This document shows, piece after piece, positions 17,694 to 26,444 of a DNA stretch of 64,000 nt. The stretch is taken from NCBI GenBank assembly GCA_947629675.1, contig CANREM010000001.1:62001-126000 (forward strand). The letters run 5' to 3'. The notes beneath the pieces are model-generated. The model did not search any database, was not told the DNA's origin, and saw only the letters and a program-made list of their open reading frames with translations. Made by a program: the position numbers and the translations under genes. Source of the stretch: an uncultured Clostridia bacterium (GTDB lineage Bacteria > Bacillota > Clostridia > Christensenellales > Borkfalkiaceae). Position 1 is the first letter of the stretch; each line of letters starts with the position of its first letter.

Positions 17694-20150
17694 TCATCCG
17701 ACTTCTTTTACGACAAGGCACTCGAAGCCGTATCGGTCAACGCCCATCGAGATCTGATACTTCTTGCCGTCCTCCGTCTCAATGGTCACGGAGTTGTCCT
17801 CATTCAAAGTCTGCGATCTGATTGGCGTCTCGTAGTTTGTGTCATGGTAGAAGTGCGCGATGCCGATCATGACCTTCTCTTCGCCCACGACTTTGAACCG
17901 CACATCCGCGCTGTACTTGTATTGTTCGTCCGAAATGGTATTCTGCGTAAACTCTTGGACGGTGAAGGAGAACGAGGCCTTTCCGCCCTCCTCGGAGAGG
18001 GTCAAACCGTACTTTCCGAGCGGCGTTTGGATGCTCATGGAGAGGCCGTCCTCCGCGATCTCTGTCGTAATCTTCTCTTCGGGAACGGTGATATAGTGTT
18101 CGCGGAACTCCACAAGCTTTGCGATTTTTCCTTCTTCCACCTTTACGGTGGCGGAATAGGAGATGGCAAAGGCGTAGACGCTCACCACGTCGCCGAGGAT
18201 CTCCCCTCTGAGGGAGGGGACGCCCTGCCCATTGAGGGTGATGGTAAACTGCAAGAGCTTGCCGCCCGTCTCGCCCCGCCACACGTTTTCGCCCTCTGCC
18301 TTGCTCCCGTAGAAGTCCCAATAGCGCGCGCCCTCGCTATCCGGGTCGGCCTTCGTCTCATTTTTCAGAAGCTCCACATTGCCCGCATCGTCCACACGGA
18401 CGGTGGAGCGGAAGTGGAAGAAGGGATCGGAGGTGTCCTCGAGGACATATTCCATGCCCAAATAATGCATTTCAAACACGCCCTCCACGATGCTTCCGCG
18501 GTAGGCTCTGTTTCCCGTTTTGAAGGTAAGTTCGCCGCTGTAGCTGAAATTGACGGTTTCCCCCTCGACGCCGTCATACTTCACACCCGTGACATATTTG
18601 TTCAAGCTGATGCCCCACGTCATGCTGAGCGTGACATAGTAGGAAATCTCGAGCTTTCTTCCCTCCTTGTCCTCGGTCAGAAGGAGGGCGGGCTGCTCCT
18701 TGGAGCCGAGCGCGAGGGCCTCCCTGTCGCCCAAAACAAGGCGGGGGCTGTCCCCCGTATACGCCCCGAAGGAGACGTACGTTCCCTCCCCGCCGAGAGC
18801 ATAAACGGTCGCAACGCCCTCTGCAAGATAGTAGGAGGCCACGCGTTCTTCGGTCCAGCTGTAATTGATGTAGAGGTGCTTTGTCACCTCGAAATTATCG
18901 AAGAGATAGAGCGCGCCCTCGAGGAAATCGTAGAAGGCGACCCCGGACATGGTATCCTCCTTTTCCGTCTGAATGGCGATCGGCATGGGGGAGAGGGCAC
19001 TCCCGAACGCCTGAATGGCGCCGTTGAGGGCGTCAACGTCCTTCACGAGAATTTCGCTCCCTTCGACAAAAATGCTCACATTTTCCTCCCCGATCGCGGC
19101 AAAGGCGTCCTCCGCAACGGACAAATGCAGAGAAGTTGCCTGCGTGAGATCGATGGTGAGGGGCTGTCCTTCGGCAAAGCGGGAAAAGGCCGCGCTTTCG
19201 AGGCGTTCGACTTCGGCGAGTTTGACCGACGTCAGGGCGTCGCAGCCGAAGAAGGCGCGTTCGCCGATAAGTTTCAGACGGGGAAGAATGACGTGTTCGA
19301 GCGTTTTCAGCCCTTCGAACGCACTCTTGCCGACATGTTCGAGGTCGCCCTCCACGGCTTGGAGCTTGGTGACGCCGCAAAACGCCCTCGGCTCGACGCG
19401 GACCGCTTCGTTGAAATCGACGGAAGTGAGATTTTTCGCCCCTTCAAAGAGGAAGGCGTTTTCCCCGATGACATGCACGCCGTCGGGCACGCGGAAGCTC
19501 TCGCCCGTCCCGAGGTAGTATAGTAGCGTCTCGCCTGCGAGGATGTATTCCCCGCCGTATGTGTAGCTGCCGTCGCCGAGGAGGAAGCAGAGCGCGTCCC
19601 CCTTCAGGGTGAGCGCAAAGGGGATCGTGAGGCCCTCGTCCACGGTCAGAAGGAAGTTGCCCTCCTCGCCCAAGGGGAAATACCTGCCCGCAAGAACTTC
19701 GCCCGTCTCGGGGGCAAAGACCGCTCGCCCGTCCTCTTGGAGCGCAAGAGTCGCCCCGCTCCCGAGGGCGTCGGGGAAGGTCTTGCCCGCAATGTCGCTG
19801 AAATCGGGCCGCGCGGGAGGCGGGGAAAGCGGGTCCCACTTGGCATAGTACGTCCTGTCCTCTTTGGGCATGACGTTGGGGAGCACCTGCCGATCGCCTT
19901 CCCCGTTTTCGCCGAGATACCACCCGCCGAATGTAAAGCCATCCCGCTCGGGGTCGGAGGGGGGCGTGATGTCCTCGCCCGCCTCCGCGACGATGTCGGG
20001 GATGGAGATCCCTTCGCCCGCAACAAATCTGAGCGTGTAGGAGATCGGGGGCGAAATGAAGGTGCATGCGGCAAGCACGCCGGCAACAAGCAGCAAGATA
20101 AACGCCGCAAGCAGGATGTAGCCCTTAAAACGATGCCGATGTTGTCCCAC
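17694..20150 (-). CDS. Lipoprotein with InlB/Flg_new repeat and BspA-type leucine-rich repeats
   Basis: 818 aa from a GTG with GGAGGG 6 nt upstream. A lipobox LAAC (Cys29) anchors it to the outer face of the membrane. Residues about 35-100 hold one Flg_new/InlB-type repeat ending in GGWYLGENG and YAKW. Residues about 215-360 hold LRR_5 repeats (NAFLFEGAKNLTSVDF, SAFEGLKTLEHVILP, RAFFGCDALTSVKL). The remainder is a long beta-rich region of YxG and GxY-type strands without a recognised family. Such proteins are surface adhesins or substrate binders in gut Clostridia; the ligand is unknown. It stands alone with its own terminator. Confidence 0.8.
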   Translation of the reverse strand: MGQHRHRFKGYILLAAFILLLVAGVLAACTFISPPISYTLRFVAGEGISIPDIVAEAGEDITPPSDPERDGFTFGGWYLGENGEGDRQVLPNVMPKEDRTYYAKWDPLSPPPARPDFSDIAGKTFPDALGSGATLALQEDGRAVFAPETGEVLAGRYFPLGEEGNFLLTVDEGLTIPFALTLKGDALCFLLGDGSYTYGGEYILAGETLLYYLGTGESFRVPDGVHVIGENAFLFEGAKNLTSVDFNEAVRVEPRAFCGVTKLQAVEGDLEHVGKSAFEGLKTLEHVILPRLKLIGERAFFGCDALTSVKLAEVERLESAAFSRFAEGQPLTIDLTQATSLHLSVAEDAFAAIGEENVSIFVEGSEILVKDVDALNGAIQAFGSALSPMPIAIQTEKEDTMSGVAFYDFLEGALYLFDNFEVTKHLYINYSWTEERVASYYLAEGVATVYALGGEGTYVSFGAYTGDSPRLVLGDREALALGSKEQPALLLTEDKEGRKLEISYYVTLSMTWGISLNKYVTGVKYDGVEGETVNFSYSGELTFKTGNRAYRGSIVEGVFEMHYLGMEYVLEDTSDPFFHFRSTVRVDDAGNVELLKNETKADPDSEGARYWDFYGSKAEGENVWRGETGGKLLQFTITLNGQGVPSLRGEILGDVVSVYAFAISYSATVKVEEGKIAKLVEFREHYITVPEEKITTEIAEDGLSMSIQTPLGKYGLTLSEEGGKASFSFTVQEFTQNTISDEQYKYSADVRFKVVGEEKVMIGIAHFYHDTNYETPIRSQTLNEDNSVTIETEDGKKYQISMGVDRYGFECLVVKEVG

Positions 20151-20405
20151 AGATGACCCTCCTTACTTTCCCGCCCGCAAAGAGCAGGAGCATATATACA
20201 TTTTCATATCCACTATACCATAAAAAATGAAGGGCGGCAACCCCTTTTCCCATGGAAACTTTTTTCTTGCTTTGTGCGGCGGTGAAATGTTTGAAAAGGC
20301 CAAAACGCGGTATAATAAATATGAACAAAGGAAGCGGCAGGCAAACGGCGGCCGCACTGATACGGCACCCCCCGCAGCCTCCCGAAATTTAAGGAGGATA
20401 GTATT

Positions 20406-20816
20406 ATGAAACACGAACTTACAACAAGAAACAACTACGATCTCTTCGACGTCTTTGACGACTTCTTCAAGCCCATGTTCTTTGAAGAGAGCAGGGACCT
20501 TCGCACCGACATCAAGGAGACGGATAGCTCCTACGAACTCGACCTCGAGCTTCCCGGCTATCAGAAGGAGGACATCAAGGTCACGTTGGACAAGGGCTAC
20601 CTCACCGTGAGTGCCGAAAAGCATCAAAAGGAGGAGGACGGGAAGAAGTATCTCCGCAGAGAGATCCGCGAGAGCACCTCGAGGAGCTACTATGTGGGGC
20701 AGGACATCACAAAGGAGCAGATCAAGGCAAAGTACTCCAACGGCATTTTGAGCCTCACCGTTCCCAAGGCCGCCCCGAAGAAGCTCGAGGAAAACAAATT
20801 CATCGCCATCGAATGA
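20406..20816 (+). CDS. Hsp20/alpha-crystallin small heat-shock protein
   Basis: 136 aa. The alpha-crystallin domain (about 33-125) has YELDLELPGYQKEDIKVTLD, the LTVSAEK strand and the closing ANGILSLTVPK-type motif (here SNGILSLTVPK), with the C-terminal IAIE anchor. It binds unfolding proteins without ATP. AAGGAGG precedes the ATG by 8 nt. TATAAT near 20311 is a probable -10 box, though the -35 is weak; no CIRCE element is seen. Three tandem copies of an ATGACGAAGA word follow the stop, then a terminator. Confidence 0.93.
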   Translation: MKHELTTRNNYDLFDVFDDFFKPMFFEESRDLRTDIKETDSSYELDLELPGYQKEDIKVTLDKGYLTVSAEKHQKEEDGKKYLRREIRESTSRSYYVGQDITKEQIKAKYSNGILSLTVPKAAPKKLEENKFIAIE

Positions 20817-20854
20817 CGAAGAATGACGAAGAATGACGAAAGCCCACAAAAAAA

Positions 20855-20874
20855 CCGCCCTCGGGCGGTTTTTT
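20855..20874 (+). terminator. Rho-independent terminator of hsp20
   Basis: CCGCCC (20855-20860) / GGGCGG (20863-20868) with a 2-nt loop extended by A/T pairs and six T residues. Confidence 0.85.
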
Positions 20875-20875
20875 C

Positions 20876-21430
20876 ATGCTGTTCATCCGCGTCATCCTGC
20901 CCCGCCCGCACGTTCTGATCGTCATCGAAGGGCGGCACGAGGGGCATCGCCCCGAAGTAGCCGAAACGGCTATACCATGTCCGCGAGAGCCTATCCTCGA
21001 AGGATCCCCATATACGAAGTCCGTGGTCACCGCGTCATCCTGTCCCGCGCGAATGGGGGACCTGTCATTCCGAGGCCCCGCAGGGACCGAGTGAATCCCC
21101 TCCTACGAAGTCCAATGCCCCCTCCATAGGAGGGGGTAGGGGTGGGGGTGTGCTTCTGGATTCGTCATGTTGAGCTTGTCGAAACATCACCGCAATATAA
21201 AATAAGGTGATGCTTCAACTGCGTTCAGCATGATAAAATCAGAATGGTATACTGTTTCCCAATTTCACTGTTTTCATGAAGGGGATCCTCTCGCCTGCGG
21301 GATGACAAGGTTTACCCCTTGTCGCCCCTGTAAGGGGAGATGTCGCGAGCTCCGCGAGCGACAGAGGGGTTTTTAACCCTTTTCCCCGCTTCGCGGGTAC
21401 TTTCCCTAAAGGGACAGCAAGAACCCCCGC
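20876..21430. repeat. Intergenic repeat mosaic between hsp20 and the purine permease gene
   Basis: In order: a C-type unit with GGGCGGCACGAGG (about 20890-20960); an A composite with TACCATGTCC (20973-20982) in place of TACGAAGTCC, ending at a regular TACGAAGTCC (21013-21022); another A unit ending 21104-21113; a G-rich run (21128-21150); a facing pair GTCATGTTGAGC...GCATGATAA (21168-21236); and an E-type unit GTCGCCCCTGTAAGGGGAG...AGAGGGG (about 21318-21372). No gene recognised. Confidence 0.65.
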
Positions 21431-21432
21431 GC

Positions 21433-22956
21433 TCAATTCGTCAAAATGAACATTGCGAGGAACAAGATCGCGATGATCCAGGTGACGATGGATACCTCCT
21501 TTGCTTTCCCCGTAAAGAGCTTGACGAGGGCGCAGGAGATGATGCCCACGCCGATACCGTACGAGATGGAGTAGCCGAACGCCATGACGGCGATGGTGAG
21601 GAAGGCGGGGAGGGCGGCGGCGGGGTCAGACCAATCCACGTCCTTCACGGAGGACATCATGAGGACGCCCACCCAGATGAGCGCGGCAGAGGTCGCGGCC
21701 GTGGGGACGAGCTTTGCGATGGGGGAGAGGAACATCGCGACGGTGAAGCACAGGGCGGTCACAAGGGCGGTGAAGCCCGTTCTCCCGCCTGCGGCAACGC
21801 CCGAGGAGGATTCGACGTAGGTGGTGACGGTCGTCGCCCCGAACACCGCACCCGCGCAGGTGCCGAGCGCGTCGGCGAGCATGCACTGGTTGGCACGGAG
21901 GGGATTGCCGTTCTCATCGAGAAGCCCGCCCTTCGAGCAAGCCCCATAGAGGGTGCCGAGGGTGTCGAACATGTTGAGCATGCAAAGGGAGAGCGACGTC
22001 GTGATGATGACGACGACGAGCTGTCCCGCGCCGATGCCGCCGAAGTTGAACCCGCTTGCGAACACCTGCCCGACGGACTCCCTTCCCCATGCGCCGAACG
22101 CCTTGAAGGGATCCTCAAAGCCGCTTGCGATGCCCGTAAACACCGCCTTGCAGCCGGGGGAATTCCACGCACAGCCAAGCCCGATGAGAGCGTAGTAGAG
22201 GGCGGCGGAGCCGAGCATGCCCCAAAGAATAGAGCCTTTTACTCCACGCTTCGCAAGCACGGCGATCGCGACCGCGCCGAGGAGCGCGACGAGCGCGCCC
22301 ATTGCCCCCAAATATGTGACATTTTTATTTAAGATGTTGAAGGAGGCAAAGCCGATGCTCCCCTCGTGAAGGGTGACGACGCCCGCATTGTTGAAGCCGA
22401 TGAAGGCGATGAACATGCCGATGCCGACGGGGACGGTCACTTTGACCTCTTTTGGAATGCCCTCGAGGATCTTCTTTCTCAGTCCCGTCGCCGTGAGCAG
22501 AACGAAGATCACGCCGCCGAGGAGGACGAAGAGCATGGAATTCGCATAGGAAAGTCCCATCGAACCGCCGAGGAGGGTCCCCGTCACATAGGCGGTCGCC
22601 CCGAGGCCGGAGGCCTGCGCGAGGGGCATCTTCGCGACGAAGGCCATGAGCATGGTGCCCGCGATCGCGCCGAGGGCGGTCGCAATGTAGACGGCCCCGA
22701 AGGAGACCGTCTCGGGATACATTCCGGGCACGACCAAAAGGACATAGACCATCGCCATGAAGGTCGTCAGCCCCGCGATGATCTCGGAGCGGTAAGAAGA
22801 GCCTTTTTTCGTGATGCCGAAGTAGCGGTCTACCTTCCCCCAGAAGCCCTTATACTTTTTGGGCGGCGGATCGGAAGGCTGCGTCCCGGACATGGGTGGC
22901 ATTTCGGGCGTTACCTCGCCCTCTTGCGGCACTTCCTGCCGCAAATTTTCATCCAT
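21433..22956 (-). CDS. NCS2/AzgA-type purine (adenine/guanine/hypoxanthine) permease
   Basis: 507 aa with about 12 hydrophobic helices after a Pro-rich cytoplasmic N-terminus. Family motifs include the early TTFMAMVYVL helix, the MPLAQASGLGATAY segment (AzgA substrate-site NxGxxA-like region), PVGIGMFIAFIGFNNAG, the MFDTLGTLYG helix and the SSSGVAAGGRTG loop of the AzgA subfamily. It is expected to import purine bases with protons. AGGAGAA precedes the ATG. The SecB-like gene lies 66 nt upstream on the same strand. No purine riboswitch is seen before either gene. Confidence 0.9.
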   Translation of the reverse strand: MDENLRQEVPQEGEVTPEMPPMSGTQPSDPPPKKYKGFWGKVDRYFGITKKGSSYRSEIIAGLTTFMAMVYVLLVVPGMYPETVSFGAVYIATALGAIAGTMLMAFVAKMPLAQASGLGATAYVTGTLLGGSMGLSYANSMLFVLLGGVIFVLLTATGLRKKILEGIPKEVKVTVPVGIGMFIAFIGFNNAGVVTLHEGSIGFASFNILNKNVTYLGAMGALVALLGAVAIAVLAKRGVKGSILWGMLGSAALYYALIGLGCAWNSPGCKAVFTGIASGFEDPFKAFGAWGRESVGQVFASGFNFGGIGAGQLVVVIITTSLSLCMLNMFDTLGTLYGACSKGGLLDENGNPLRANQCMLADALGTCAGAVFGATTVTTYVESSSGVAAGGRTGFTALVTALCFTVAMFLSPIAKLVPTAATSAALIWVGVLMMSSVKDVDWSDPAAALPAFLTIAVMAFGYSISYGIGVGIISCALVKLFTGKAKEVSIVTWIIAILFLAMFILTN

Positions 22957-23022
22957 AATTTTCTCCTTTGCTCAAAAACCCCGCCGCGAAAAAGCAGCGG
23001 GGGAGTTTTGAAAAATTATTTT

Positions 23023-23469
23023 TCAGTTGGCGTTCTTGGGATCGAAGTTCAAAGTGTACTGTTCCTTGCGGTCGTCGGGGAAGAGCGTCGCGCCCGAGAC
23101 GACGGGAAGGACGAGGGGATTGATGAGCGCGGTCGTCGTCAGGCTCGTGACGGCGGCGCGAAGGTAGGGGAACATCGTCTCCGTCGCGTTGATCGCAAAA
23201 TCTCTGCGGTCGTCTGCCGTGTTCATGTTGTTGACTTCGAAGATGCCGACAAGACGCACGGTGAGATTGAAGGGCTTGGGATCCTCCTCTTTGGATTCGA
23301 TCTTGCACTCTAAGATGACGACGTTGATCTTCGGGTTTTCCTTCGCCGTCTGGATGCGGCGGGAGAAGAAGGGCTTGATCTCAAATTTTTTATCGGGAGG
23401 AGCGGGCACGGGATTGACTTTGAAGAAGAGTTCGTCTGCTGTAATGCCTCTCATGGTGTAATCGATCAT
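23023..23469 (-). CDS. SecB-like chaperone-fold protein
   Basis: 148 aa. Beta-rich, with NLTVRLVGIFEV in mid-protein and the C-terminal pattern AINATETMFPYLRAAVTSLT then NPLVLPVVSGATLF, which matches the SecB signature of a dimerisation helix followed by a Pro-rich strand. SecB keeps secretory precursors unfolded; Firmicutes usually lack the classical protein but have distant relatives (DUF1149 or toxin-antitoxin chaperones). No toxin-antitoxin pair is next to it. AGAGG lies 11-12 nt before the ATG. Function in export here is inference; with so many secreted lipoproteins nearby a role in export is plausible. Confidence 0.6.
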   Translation of the reverse strand: MIDYTMRGITADELFFKVNPVPAPPDKKFEIKPFFSRRIQTAKENPKINVVILECKIESKEEDPKPFNLTVRLVGIFEVNNMNTADDRRDFAINATETMFPYLRAAVTSLTTTALINPLVLPVVSGATLFPDDRKEQYTLNFDPKNAN

Positions 23470-23569
23470 AATACATATACCTCTTTTTTAAGAACTTGTC
23501 CCCATTTTACCACAGGAAGCAAAGAAAGTCAATACGAAGAATGAAAAATGAAGCATGAGAAATGGGACT

Positions 23570-23860
23570 CGGAAAAACGAGCGGCGGGTTATCCGCGTCA
23601 TGCTGATGAGAACGAATGGGAGACCTGTCATTCCGAGACCCCGCAGGGGCCGAGAGGATCCCCTTTTACGAAGTCCGCAAGGCTTCCCCCTTTGCAAGGG
23701 GGAATCTGTCCGTTTACGGACTAATGAGGGTTGAGCTTCTAACGGGGTGGCAACCGCGTCATCCCTCTTACTTCTCATTTCGACGCCGCGATAGCGGCGC
23801 AGAGCCGTAGGCAAAGTACGACTCTATCGCGGAGGAGGAGACCCCCTTAAAACTACGATA
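23570..23860. repeat. Intergenic repeat mosaic
   Basis: A-type unit 23626-23676 (GTCATTCCGAG...GAGGATCCCC...TACGAAGTCC); B-type hairpin 23680-23735 (CTTCCCCCTTTGCAAGGGGG then TCCGTTTACGGA tail); and a separate inverted repeat CCGCGATAG (about 23784) / CTATCGCGG (about 23823) around GCGGCGCAGAGCCG. No gene between 23470 and 23917. Confidence 0.55.
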
Positions 23861-23917
23861 TTGTTGATCGACCCACGCAGGAGCCATGCACTTGGTCTGC
23901 GCACTTCGGCTGCTCGT

Positions 23918-24127
23918 CTATTTCAATCCCAGGATCTCGTCGGCAGAGAGGTCGAGCGCGCGGCAGAGGCGCGTAAAGGTATCCAACCGAGGCAGCTTTT
24001 TCGTCGTGGTGTACTGCGTGATCATTTCGGGCGAGACGCCCACCCGTTTCGCGATCTCCACCGTCGTAAGTCCGCACCGCTTGAGTTCTTCCCGCAATCT
24101 TTCTTTCAATAAATCCACATCATCCAT
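23918..24127 (-). CDS. XRE-family helix-turn-helix regulator
   Basis: 69 aa, a single HTH_3 domain: LREELKRCGLTTVEIAKRVG, SPEMITQYTTTKKLPRLDTF and LCRALDLSADEILGL. Cro/C1-type fold with no effector domain. It is divergent from a lipoprotein gene 108 bp away whose promoter holds two inverted repeats (24143-24153 and 24168-24184) that suit dimeric binding, so it probably represses both itself and the lipoprotein cluster. No good ribosome site is visible in the AT-rich leader. Confidence 0.88.
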   Translation of the reverse strand: MDDVDLLKERLREELKRCGLTTVEIAKRVGVSPEMITQYTTTKKLPRLDTFTRLCRALDLSADEILGLK

Positions 24128-24142
24128 ATGAAAAATTTATAA

Positions 24143-24190
24143 CTAATGGTTAGCAATTTGCTTGACATCTAACCGTTGGTTAGATATAAT
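24143..24190 (+). promoter_or_regulatory. Consensus promoter with embedded operator for the lipoprotein cluster
   Basis: TTGACA (24162-24167), exactly 17 nt, TATAAT (24185-24190): a perfect sigma-A consensus. The spacer itself is an inverted repeat TCTAACC-GTT-GGTTAGA (24168-24184). A second, shorter one CTAA-TGG-TTAG lies at 24143-24153. Both share the half-site CTAA/TTAG, as expected for binding by the adjacent XRE protein; a very strong promoter of this sort normally needs a repressor. Confidence 0.8.
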
Positions 24191-24235
24191 GATGGGCAAG
24201 AAAGCCCCAAGAGGGGAGCAAAGGAGAAAAATGAA

Positions 24236-25144
24236 ATGAAAAAACAAGCTACGATCGGATTGGCATTTGCCCTTGCGGGCGCGATGTGTTTCTGCCTTAC
24301 GGCATGCACGATATTATCCCCCGAAAGCTCTTCTCCGTATGGACATACGCATTCTTATACGGAGTGGCGGCATGATGATGAAAGCCATTGGTTGGTCTGT
24401 CCGACGGATGGCGAAATTTCACCGAACGGGAAGTCCGGGCACAATTTTATCGGCGGAGTTTGTGAATGCGGAGCAACAGAGGCACCCTTTGAAGGCGGCG
24501 ACGAAACGCCCGAAGAAGGAGAGAATTCTCATACACATACATGGTCATCGGTTTGGTCGAGCAATGCAAACGGGCATTTCCACTACGCCATCTGCAAAGG
24601 GCATGAGAATGTAATAGACGAGGTTCTTCCGCACAGCTTTTCTAACGGGGTCTGCACGGTATGCAATTATAAAGATCCCAATTATAAGCCTACGCAAAAG
24701 GCATCCGAAGGATTGAAATACGAATCGGACGGAAAGGGCGGATATATTTGCGCCGGAAAGGGCAGTTGCACCGATCGCGATATTGTCATCCCCTCGGAAT
24801 ATAATGGCCTTCCCGTAACTTCGGTTGGAGGATTTAACATGGCTGAAATCGACAGCGTTGTGATTTCCGAAGGGGTGACTAAAATCGGACAGGGCGCATT
24901 TTATTATTGTATGAATCTCACGAAAGTTGTGATCCCCGCGAGCGTAACCCAGATAGGAGTCTCGGCATTTAAGGGTTGCGGAGGTTTTTTTGGAAATCCG
25001 CGCGTTACTTTTGTAGAGCCAAACGGATGGCAGGTTACGAAAAATCAAGGCTATCCCGTTGCAGTGACGGGATTAGATGATGAAAAAACCGCTGGTACGC
25101 TTTTGATGAAAAATTATGTCGACTATGAATGGGAACGAATCTGA
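24236..25144 (+). CDS. Lipoprotein with two Cys/His-rich modules and LRR_5 repeat
   Basis: 302 aa from the second of two close ATGs (24236; AAGGAG 9 nt upstream). Signal peptide with lipobox LTAC (Cys23). Two modules (about 35-80 and 95-145) share the pattern HTHxY/W ... HWxxC or HFHxxxC ... HxF ... GxCxxC and could bind a metal. A link segment follows, then an LRR_5 region (IVIPSEYNGLPVTSVGG, VTKIGQGAFYYCMNLTKVVIPASVTQIGVSAFKGC). First gene behind the XRE-flanked consensus promoter; its GC content is visibly lower than its neighbours. Role unknown, probably surface binding. Confidence 0.75.
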   Translation: MKKQATIGLAFALAGAMCFCLTACTILSPESSSPYGHTHSYTEWRHDDESHWLVCPTDGEISPNGKSGHNFIGGVCECGATEAPFEGGDETPEEGENSHTHTWSSVWSSNANGHFHYAICKGHENVIDEVLPHSFSNGVCTVCNYKDPNYKPTQKASEGLKYESDGKGGYICAGKGSCTDRDIVIPSEYNGLPVTSVGGFNMAEIDSVVISEGVTKIGQGAFYYCMNLTKVVIPASVTQIGVSAFKGCGGFFGNPRVTFVEPNGWQVTKNQGYPVAVTGLDDEKTAGTLLMKNYVDYEWERI

Positions 25145-25174
25145 AACGTTGACGTGAATTATCTTTCCTCATAT

Positions 25175-25202
25175 AAACGTCGAGAAATTTCTCGGCGTTT
25201 TT
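25175..25202 (+). terminator. Rho-independent terminator
   Basis: AAACG-T-CGAGAA / TTCTCG-G-CGTTT with a 2-nt loop and a T run, 30 nt after the lipoprotein stop. Confidence 0.75.
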
Positions 25203-25303
25203 CCATGTAAGTCCCGAAACAAAATTTTTCTCAAACGGTGAGTAAACAGCCGGGGAAGTTCGTCTTTTCTATGAAAACATTAAATTTCCGGAGGGGAACT
25301 TTC

Positions 25304-26308
25304 ATGAAAAGACATCTTATAGTTGCGGCGGTCGGGCTTGCCGCGGCCATCACCCTTTCCTGTGGGCTTGCGGCCTGCAAGGCGGGACAGATCGCAGACA
25401 GGGATTGGACGGTCCAGAAGGTCTACTGCCGTGCCGCTGAAAACGGTTATGAGGGCTCGGAGCAGGAATTCCGCTCTCTGCTTGCGGCAAATGAGATCGT
25501 AGACCTCGGCACATCGATGGGCGAAGCGGATCACGAACACATCTTCCCCGAATGGACGGTTATTCTCACCGCGGCCTGCAACTCCATCGGGCTTTCTTTC
25601 CGCCAATGCACCCTCTGCCGCGAGGCGGAGTGGAAATTCGAGGAGGCACTTCCCCACAGCTTCGGCGAAAAGCGGGTCATCAAGGAGCCGACCTGCGAAG
25701 AGGCGGGCGTCGCCCTCTACACCTGCAAGGAGTGCGGCACTGTGAAGGAGGAAGAGATTGCAAAGGGGGACCATGTCTTTGATACGGCGTGGTCATACGA
25801 CATAGAGGGCCACTTCCACGCGGCGACCTGCGGGCATGCGGCGGAGAGCGGAAGGGCGGCGCACTCCTTCGAAGGCGGCGTCTGCACGGTGTGCGGAATG
25901 CCTTCGGGTACCTATCTCGTCCCCGTCGAGTACACCTCTATCTCCATGTATTTCGGCGAAAACATCACCCCGTGGGAATATCTCCACAACGGCGTGGATT
26001 TTGTCGCCGAAGCGGGGACGCCCGTCTTTGCGACGGCGGCGGGAGTCGTCACCAATCTCGGCGGCGACATGCTCATCATCGCCCATGCGAACGGCGTGGA
26101 ATCGTGGTACCGCTGTATCGACATCGACCCCGCGCTCAAGGTGGGAGACACGGTAAAGCAGGGCCAAAAGATCGGCACCGTTGCCAAAGCTCCCAACTAC
26201 GAGGGGAGCGAGGCGCACCTCTGCTTCGAACTCACCTTCGACAAGATGCCCAAGGATCCGCTGCCCTATCTCGGCATCGACTCCGGCATCCAATTTCCCG
26301 CCGACTGA
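25304..26308 (+). CDS. Lipoprotein with Cys/His-rich modules and degenerate M23 (LytM) domain
   Basis: 334 aa from the ATG at 25304 (GGAGGGGAAC ahead). Lipobox LAAC (Cys24). A short motif DWTVQKVYCRAAENGYEGSE is of the kind that flanks collagen-like repeats. Residues about 75-205 hold Cys/His-rich modules (HEHIFPEW, CTLC, CKEC, GHFHAATCGH, CTVC). The C-terminal 130 residues are an M23 peptidase fold: HNGVDF supplies the first His/Asp ligands, but the usual HxH is HLCF (Cys replaces the second His), so catalysis is doubtful. Probably a cell-wall binding or regulatory protein. Confidence 0.75.
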   Translation: MKRHLIVAAVGLAAAITLSCGLAACKAGQIADRDWTVQKVYCRAAENGYEGSEQEFRSLLAANEIVDLGTSMGEADHEHIFPEWTVILTAACNSIGLSFRQCTLCREAEWKFEEALPHSFGEKRVIKEPTCEEAGVALYTCKECGTVKEEEIAKGDHVFDTAWSYDIEGHFHAATCGHAAESGRAAHSFEGGVCTVCGMPSGTYLVPVEYTSISMYFGENITPWEYLHNGVDFVAEAGTPVFATAAGVVTNLGGDMLIIAHANGVESWYRCIDIDPALKVGDTVKQGQKIGTVAKAPNYEGSEAHLCFELTFDKMPKDPLPYLGIDSGIQFPAD

Positions 26309-26333
26309 AAATTTCAAACAAAAAGCAAGATGC

Positions 26334-26368
26334 GCCGCCCGATTCCCGGGCGGCCTTTTGTGTATTTT
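26334..26368 (+). terminator. Rho-independent terminator
   Basis: GCCGCCCG (26334-26341) / CGGGCGGC (26347-26354), then CTTTTGTGTATTTTT. Confidence 0.7.
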
Positions 26369-26379
26369 TCGGGCAAGGG

Positions 26380-26408
26380 TTGCCTTTTGCCGTCAAATAT
26401 GTTATAAT
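26380..26408 (+). promoter_or_regulatory. Promoter of the collagen-like lipoprotein gene
   Basis: TTGCCT (26380-26385), 17-nt spacer, TATAAT (26403-26408); transcript starts about 30 nt before the ATG. Confidence 0.75.
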
Positions 26409-26444
26409 CACAATCAAAGAAAGTATTTTTCGGGGGAGTTTTTC

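Noticed and set aside
20813-20842. Functional tandem repeat after hsp20
   Set aside because: Only three imperfect copies of a 10-bp word next to a terminator; probably slippage of the A-type arm sequence GAATGACG.
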